From Chryseobacterium gleum (lineage in GTDB: Bacteria; Bacteroidota; Bacteroidia; UBA10329): a DNA stretch of 10,274 nt. The DNA is taken from NCBI GenBank assembly GCA_945874195.1, contig CAMCFW010000042.1, positions 1 through 10,274 of the forward strand. The letters are read 5' to 3'. This document shows, piece after piece, positions 6,675-10,274 of this stretch. The number at the start of each line of letters is the position of its first letter. Positions within the stretch are counted from its first letter, which is position 1. A model generated the notes under the pieces. The model made no database searches. It was not told the origin of the DNA and saw nothing but the letters and a program-made list of their open reading frames with translations. The position numbers and the translations under genes are program-made.

Positions 6675-7805
6675 ATACAGTTGCCGCAAACGCTCCATTT
6701 CCACCGGTCGGTTTCCGTGTTCACCCACATTCTCAAAAGCGGCTTGCAACTTTTCTTGCGGGTATTTTTCAAGCGCATCTTTGATCAATTCAGTCAATTC
6801 ATTCACCGAATCGGTTTTCGTCCGATGGCAGAATTGTTCAGAAAAAAGGTCTTCATCATAGCCGAATGCACCCAAGATCAGCGGACATCTCGCGGCCATT
6901 GCCTCCAAGGCAGAATTAGGCGTGCCATCGGTTTTCGGGGTCATGATAGCTAGCGAACTCAACTTGAACATCGACCACATTTCTTGCTGCGAAAGAGAAT
7001 CGAAAATGTGGCACGGAATACTGCTTTGCTTCAGCAGTTTCTCCACTTTTTCCATATAGGATGATGGTGTGCGGCTGCCCTTGATCAGCACCACCGCCAA
7101 CTGCGGCCTAAGCTGGTCCGGAAGTTCCCTCAGGGCTTTTACCTGAAGATCAATGCGGTAAATGGGCTGAATGTAGCGAGGCAGAAAAATGATCTTCTTG
7201 CCACTGAAGATCGTTGGTAGATTCGACTTTGGTTCGAGATGAGCGATCGCCTCCACATTCACCCCCGTTCGAATGATCTCTGCTTTCAGCTTTGTTTCGA
7301 AAATGGCGTTGATCCGGTCTAACTGTCCCTGCGAGGTGCACGTGATGGCGGCTGCGCTTTCAAAGGCCTGTTTGAAACGTTTCAACAGCAATTTACCATG
7401 GATCTGTTGCAGCAACGAACCCTTTCCCAATCCCACCAACACCACATGAATATCTGACCCGCGTGTGGTGATGATGGACGGCACAGGAAGGTTGAGCGTC
7501 CACAGCGAAAATGGCGTGGCGAACAGCGGATGCACCACATCGATCTTGCGCTTCGCGATCACCTCCTTGATCTTTCTAACCGATTCGCGGTTCTCCCAAA
7601 ACCGCCACAGCGAATAGCTCTTGATCGGCCCCTCAACCGTGATTTTCAGTTCGTCAAATTGCTTTTTCCTTTCGGGAGTAATGAGGTGCATTTCGTGCTC
7701 CTGAACCAGAAAACACGCTTCGAAATCGGGCTGCGTGCTGAAAAAGCTCACCCACTTGATGTCATGAACACTGCTCGGGTCTCCGATGTAGAGGATGCGT
7801 GTCAT
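6660..7805 (-). CDS. GT4-family glycosyltransferase
   Basis: A 381-residue GT-B glycosyltransferase, substrate unknown. The N-terminus MTRILYIGDPSSVHDIKW fits the first Rossmann strand and glycine-rich loop. VVHPLFATPFSLW (90-102) and TTRGSDIH (113-120) occupy the place of the acceptor-side strand and the HG-D-like motif, with RGSD in place of HGWD. TSQGQLD (157-163) and RTGVNVE (179-185) mark the domain boundary. FLPRYIQPIYRIDLQVKAL (207-225) starts the donor domain, and DGTPNSALEAMAARCP (293-308) is the donor site with Asp293/Glu301 as the acidic pair. No membrane helix or signal peptide. The ATG at 7805 follows the stop of the upstream asparagine-synthetase-like gene with one base between them, so the two are surely co-transcribed and probably translationally coupled. 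Its 3' end overlaps the convergent glycosyltransferase in the 6654-6674 hairpin. Confidence 0.9.
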   Translation of the reverse strand: MTRILYIGDPSSVHDIKWVSFFSTQPDFEACFLVQEHEMHLITPERKKQFDELKITVEGPIKSYSLWRFWENRESVRKIKEVIAKRKIDVVHPLFATPFSLWTLNLPVPSIITTRGSDIHVVLVGLGKGSLLQQIHGKLLLKRFKQAFESAAAITCTSQGQLDRINAIFETKLKAEIIRTGVNVEAIAHLEPKSNLPTIFSGKKIIFLPRYIQPIYRIDLQVKALRELPDQLRPQLAVVLIKGSRTPSSYMEKVEKLLKQSSIPCHIFDSLSQQEMWSMFKLSSLAIMTPKTDGTPNSALEAMAARCPLILGAFGYDEDLFSEQFCHRTKTDSVNELTELIKDALEKYPQEKLQAAFENVGEHGNRPVEMERLRQLYLSLA

Positions 7806-7806
7806 C

Positions 7807-9585
7807 CTATTTTATCGAGATCTTATGTCGCTCCAACCATGCATCCAGAATGCTCATGTTGATCACCATACGCGCAAGATTCGGGTGCAGCGGTTCGTCC
7901 TTTGAGTAAAGACCGAGCAGGTAATTCTTTCTATTGCCGAGAAAATATCCCGCCACTCCGTTTGGTCGGGAAATGATCTTCGAAAAATGGTCTTTTAGGA
8001 ACGGAAGATGAATCCAATCCTCAAAACAGGAGTTCAGACCCACCTTTTTCCGATAGATGAAATCCTTGCTCATGTACTGGTCAAGGATTTTTTTCAGCGG
8101 GTATTTGATCGTGTTCTCCAGCGTCTTTTCCGCCCACGAATAATGTCCCTGATCTTCGAGGATCGACTTCCAAGTGAATGGGTAAAGCCCAGAATTTTCG
8201 GGTTGCGAATTGTCGTAGCTCTTGGCCGTGTTGTTCTTGCAGGCGTAGTTCACCATCTTGAAAACGCTGTACTTCATCCAATCGTCCTGCTGCGGTTTTT
8301 CGGCCTTCAGATACGTGTAGTAATACTGCCACAGCGGCAACAACGCCTCTGAATGTTGCTCCGAATCGCGCAGCCACATGTTGCCGAAAGGCCCCAGATA
8401 AACGTCCATGAACTGCAGATACGGGTCATCGATGTAGCTGTCGCGAGGATGGAATCGCTCAAAACCGGGCAGTTTTCGGCTTTGCAGTTGCGCTGCGATC
8501 CATTCGTTCAACCGTTGTTGCCACTGCGGCCGTTCGGGAATATCACCGATCACATTCCGGTTGTAATTGGTCGATCCGTAGCAGCCATCGGCCAGCGTGC
8601 CATCGATCACCTTGTGCCCTTTCAACCCCGTTTGCTTGAAAAAATACGCGGTCGAAATGGTCGAACTTTCGCCTATCGGTTGAATGGCGTGCTGGTTCTG
8701 ATACTCAAAGCTCGGAATCGTGTCCTCCGGTCGGAATAGCGCGATCTCCAACTCAGCTTTTGTTGCCTTTGCGGCCTCTTTGGCGAATTTCACCTCGGGG
8801 TCATCTTCCCCGAATTGAATGTAATAGGCCGGATAAGGTCGGTCAATGAATTTGTTGATGAGGCAGTTCGCCAAGGTGCTGTCAACCCCGCCCGAAATGG
8901 GCACCAGCGGATTGAGCGTGGACACAAAGTCAAACTCCGCATCCAGAAGTTTTTCCGTTTTCGGAATATCGCCCCCGTCCATCGGAAAATCCAATTTGAA
9001 GAAGAATTCGAACGCTTTGCGAGGAATTTCTCCACGCTTCAACCATGATTCAAATTCCCTTTCACCAAACTCCAATTTTTGTCCGACAGGAACGCTATGA
9101 ATGCCTTTGACAACCGTAATGTATTCCGGCACATCGCCATATTTCAGGATCGAAAAGGCGCCCATCGGGTTCATTTCGCGGGTCGAGTAGGGAAGGAGTT
9201 CCCGCAGATCGTCCGACCATAGGATGCCGTTTTCCACGAACATGAAAAACATCCGCGCCCTCGTGATCCGTGCCGATGAAGCGAAGGCCGACCAGCCCGA
9301 AACCGTCCGGCTCAGTTCAAAGGCGGCAAAATTGTTCTCGGCTTTCGCCACAATTCCGCTCAGAGCTTCTTCTGCGTTTTCAATTTTCCGGTAACCGTTT
9401 TCAGTCTTCAGAAAGGGCGTTTCGGAAGTGAATGTGAAGCGGTCTGGATGCCGTTGCAAGAGTCCGCGAGACCCGCCACCGCCAGCAGGTATCAGAAGTT
9501 CAAGCTCAGCGAAGGACATCCGTTGGAATCCATCGCTACTTTCTGCCAAAAACCTGCTCGAATTCCTTACCGTTCCGAATAACAT
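7807..9585 (-). CDS. Asparagine-synthetase-fold protein lacking a functional glutaminase domain
   Basis: A 592-residue AsnB relative that probably activates a carboxylate with ATP and forms an amide, but not with glutamine as nitrogen source. The N-terminal third (about 1-150) still has the outline of the glutaminase domain: ILWSDDLRELL (121-131) matches the SD-LKALL region, and GDVPEYITVVKGIHSVPVGQ (150-169) matches the linker before the synthetase domain. However, there is no Cys2 (the protein starts MLFGTV), no NGE-YN block and no GD-E block. The ATP pyrophosphatase loop is intact: PISGGVDST (229-237). The second motif is changed: IDGTLADGCYGS (327-338) stands where AsnB has SGDGGDELFGG; the last Asp is kept (D333) but the first Asp and the Glu are replaced. 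KVGLNSCFEDW (514-524) matches the C-terminal K-GF-P-W block. Beta-lactam and carbapenam synthetases are known family members that also lost glutaminase activity. The product may be an amidated sugar or peptide-sugar link; the substrate is unknown. First gene of an operon with the following glycosyltransferase. Confidence 0.86.
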   Translation of the reverse strand: MLFGTVRNSSRFLAESSDGFQRMSFAELELLIPAGGGGSRGLLQRHPDRFTFTSETPFLKTENGYRKIENAEEALSGIVAKAENNFAAFELSRTVSGWSAFASSARITRARMFFMFVENGILWSDDLRELLPYSTREMNPMGAFSILKYGDVPEYITVVKGIHSVPVGQKLEFGEREFESWLKRGEIPRKAFEFFFKLDFPMDGGDIPKTEKLLDAEFDFVSTLNPLVPISGGVDSTLANCLINKFIDRPYPAYYIQFGEDDPEVKFAKEAAKATKAELEIALFRPEDTIPSFEYQNQHAIQPIGESSTISTAYFFKQTGLKGHKVIDGTLADGCYGSTNYNRNVIGDIPERPQWQQRLNEWIAAQLQSRKLPGFERFHPRDSYIDDPYLQFMDVYLGPFGNMWLRDSEQHSEALLPLWQYYYTYLKAEKPQQDDWMKYSVFKMVNYACKNNTAKSYDNSQPENSGLYPFTWKSILEDQGHYSWAEKTLENTIKYPLKKILDQYMSKDFIYRKKVGLNSCFEDWIHLPFLKDHFSKIISRPNGVAGYFLGNRKNYLLGLYSKDEPLHPNLARMVINMSILDAWLERHKISIK

Positions 9586-9638
9586 GAACTTATGTTGAGG
9601 CTAAAATTCGCAATTAATCTTTACTATTGAACAGGCAC

Positions 9639-10274
9639 ATGGCAGGCACACAACCCATACGGATCAGGTTCATTGGCGATGTGTCTTTCAACGATCGCTA
9701 CATTCCGCTTTTGGAGTCGGGCGAAAATCCTTTCTCGGCCATTGCTCCATTGCTACAGGATGCTGATTTGGTTGTTGGAAATTTGGAATGTTTGGCCGAA
9801 GGAACGGCTCAGAACGAAGCGAAGATTCCGAGAATTCACACGTCTGTCAGGGCACTGGAAGCACTCAAATACCTTCAACTGGGGCTCGTTTCGTTGGCTA
9901 CCAACCACGTTTACGACAACCTCGAACAAGGATTTGAGAATACGGTTCGGAAACTGAGCGACCTTGGAATTGCCCATGTCGGGGCTTCTCTGAATCAGCA
10001 GGAGGCCGCCAAACCCTACATTTTCGAGAAGAACGGATTAAAAATAGGCTTCCTGAATTATGTTCATGACGACACCAATCCGAAGCTGCCAGCCAATGCA
10101 AACGTCCATCCGAACATGTACCACCTGCCGAAGATTTTAGCAGACATCCGTTCGCTGAAAGCGGAAGCAGATAACGTGGTCGTGCTCCTGCATTGGGGCG
10201 GAAAATGCGATTACGGTTATTTCCCGCATGAGGAGCAGATCGAGCATGCCAAGCAGATGGTCAATGCAGGTGCC
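9639..10274 (+). CDS. CapA-family (PGA_cap) putative metallophosphoesterase-fold protein, 5' part
   Basis: The ATG at 9639 opens a frame of 212 codons that runs off the window; family members usually have about 300-400 residues, so a third or more is missing. CapA-family proteins occur in capsule and poly-gamma-glutamate loci and have a calcineurin-like metallophosphoesterase fold, though the catalysed reaction is poorly defined. Visible metal-site style motifs are FIGDVSFND (11-19, Asp14), GNLEC (47-51, Asn48 and Glu50), LATNHVYDN (86-94, Asn89-His90) and LLHWGGK (183-189, His185). The next expected block (GAD-VIG-HPH) would begin exactly at the cut end. Unlike Bacillus CapA there is no N-terminal membrane anchor or signal peptide; the first strand begins at residue 7, suggesting a cytoplasmic protein. 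It is divergent from the asparagine-synthetase-like gene with a 53-base gap and no Shine-Dalgarno sequence. Family call firm; function unknown. Confidence 0.9.
   Translation, partial: MAGTQPIRIRFIGDVSFNDRYIPLLESGENPFSAIAPLLQDADLVVGNLECLAEGTAQNEAKIPRIHTSVRALEALKYLQLGLVSLATNHVYDNLEQGFENTVRKLSDLGIAHVGASLNQQEAAKPYIFEKNGLKIGFLNYVHDDTNPKLPANANVHPNMYHLPKILADIRSLKAEADNVVVLLHWGGKCDYGYFPHEEQIEHAKQMVNAGA

Noticed and set aside
8353..8739. 128-codon open frame antisense to the asparagine-synthetase-like gene
   Set aside because: It overlaps the synthetase domain completely and has no recognisable features.
9673..9957. 94-codon open frame within the CapA-like gene in another frame
   Set aside because: The frame from 9639 carries the CapA motifs in order and is open to the window end; this is an overlapping shadow.

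Overview
The window looks like a piece of a Bacteroidota chromosome, probably a flavobacterium-like organism. It carries a DUF4783-type secreted protein next to rlmH. Translation starts mostly lack a Shine-Dalgarno sequence. One divergent gap contains an exact match to the Bacteroidota -7 promoter element (TAnnTTTG). The glycosyltransferases and the multipass membrane protein also look like Bacteroidota surface-polysaccharide proteins. This assignment rests on protein style and motif recognition, not on a database search.

Layout, left to right. (1) A housekeeping edge: the 5' part of a small exported DUF4783-like protein (minus strand, cut by the window start) and rlmH (plus), encoding the 23S rRNA pseudouridine-1915 methyltransferase. 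(2) A surface-polysaccharide locus: a GT4 glycosyltransferase (minus), a ten-or-so-helix membrane protein that may be a Wzy-like polymerase (plus), a full-length glutamine-dependent asparagine synthetase (minus), a second GT4 glycosyltransferase (plus), a third GT4 glycosyltransferase (minus) and, immediately upstream of it in the same operon, an asparagine-synthetase-fold protein without a working glutaminase domain (minus). (3) The 5' part of a CapA-family protein (plus), cut by the window end.

The genes plausibly act together. Three glycosyltransferases would build an oligosaccharide repeat unit and the membrane protein could polymerise or handle it. The two asparagine-synthetase-family enzymes could amidate sugar carboxylates (as WbpS-type enzymes are thought to do) or, for the degenerate one, form another amide. 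The CapA-like protein belongs to a family found in capsule and polyglutamate loci. No flippase, initiating sugar-phosphate transferase, Wza/Wzc export gene or nucleotide-sugar enzyme is present, so the locus must continue outside the window or be completed elsewhere.

The architecture is unusual. Gene orientation alternates almost strictly (- + - + - + - - +), every convergent pair overlaps at its 3' ends (26, 21 and 15 bases), and two of these three overlaps lie inside inverted repeats. There is no gene-free stretch longer than about 100 bases, and no tRNA, rRNA, CRISPR array, insertion sequence or attachment site was seen. The least described element is the AsnB-fold protein without glutaminase residues, coupled to a glycosyltransferase and divergent from the CapA-like gene.
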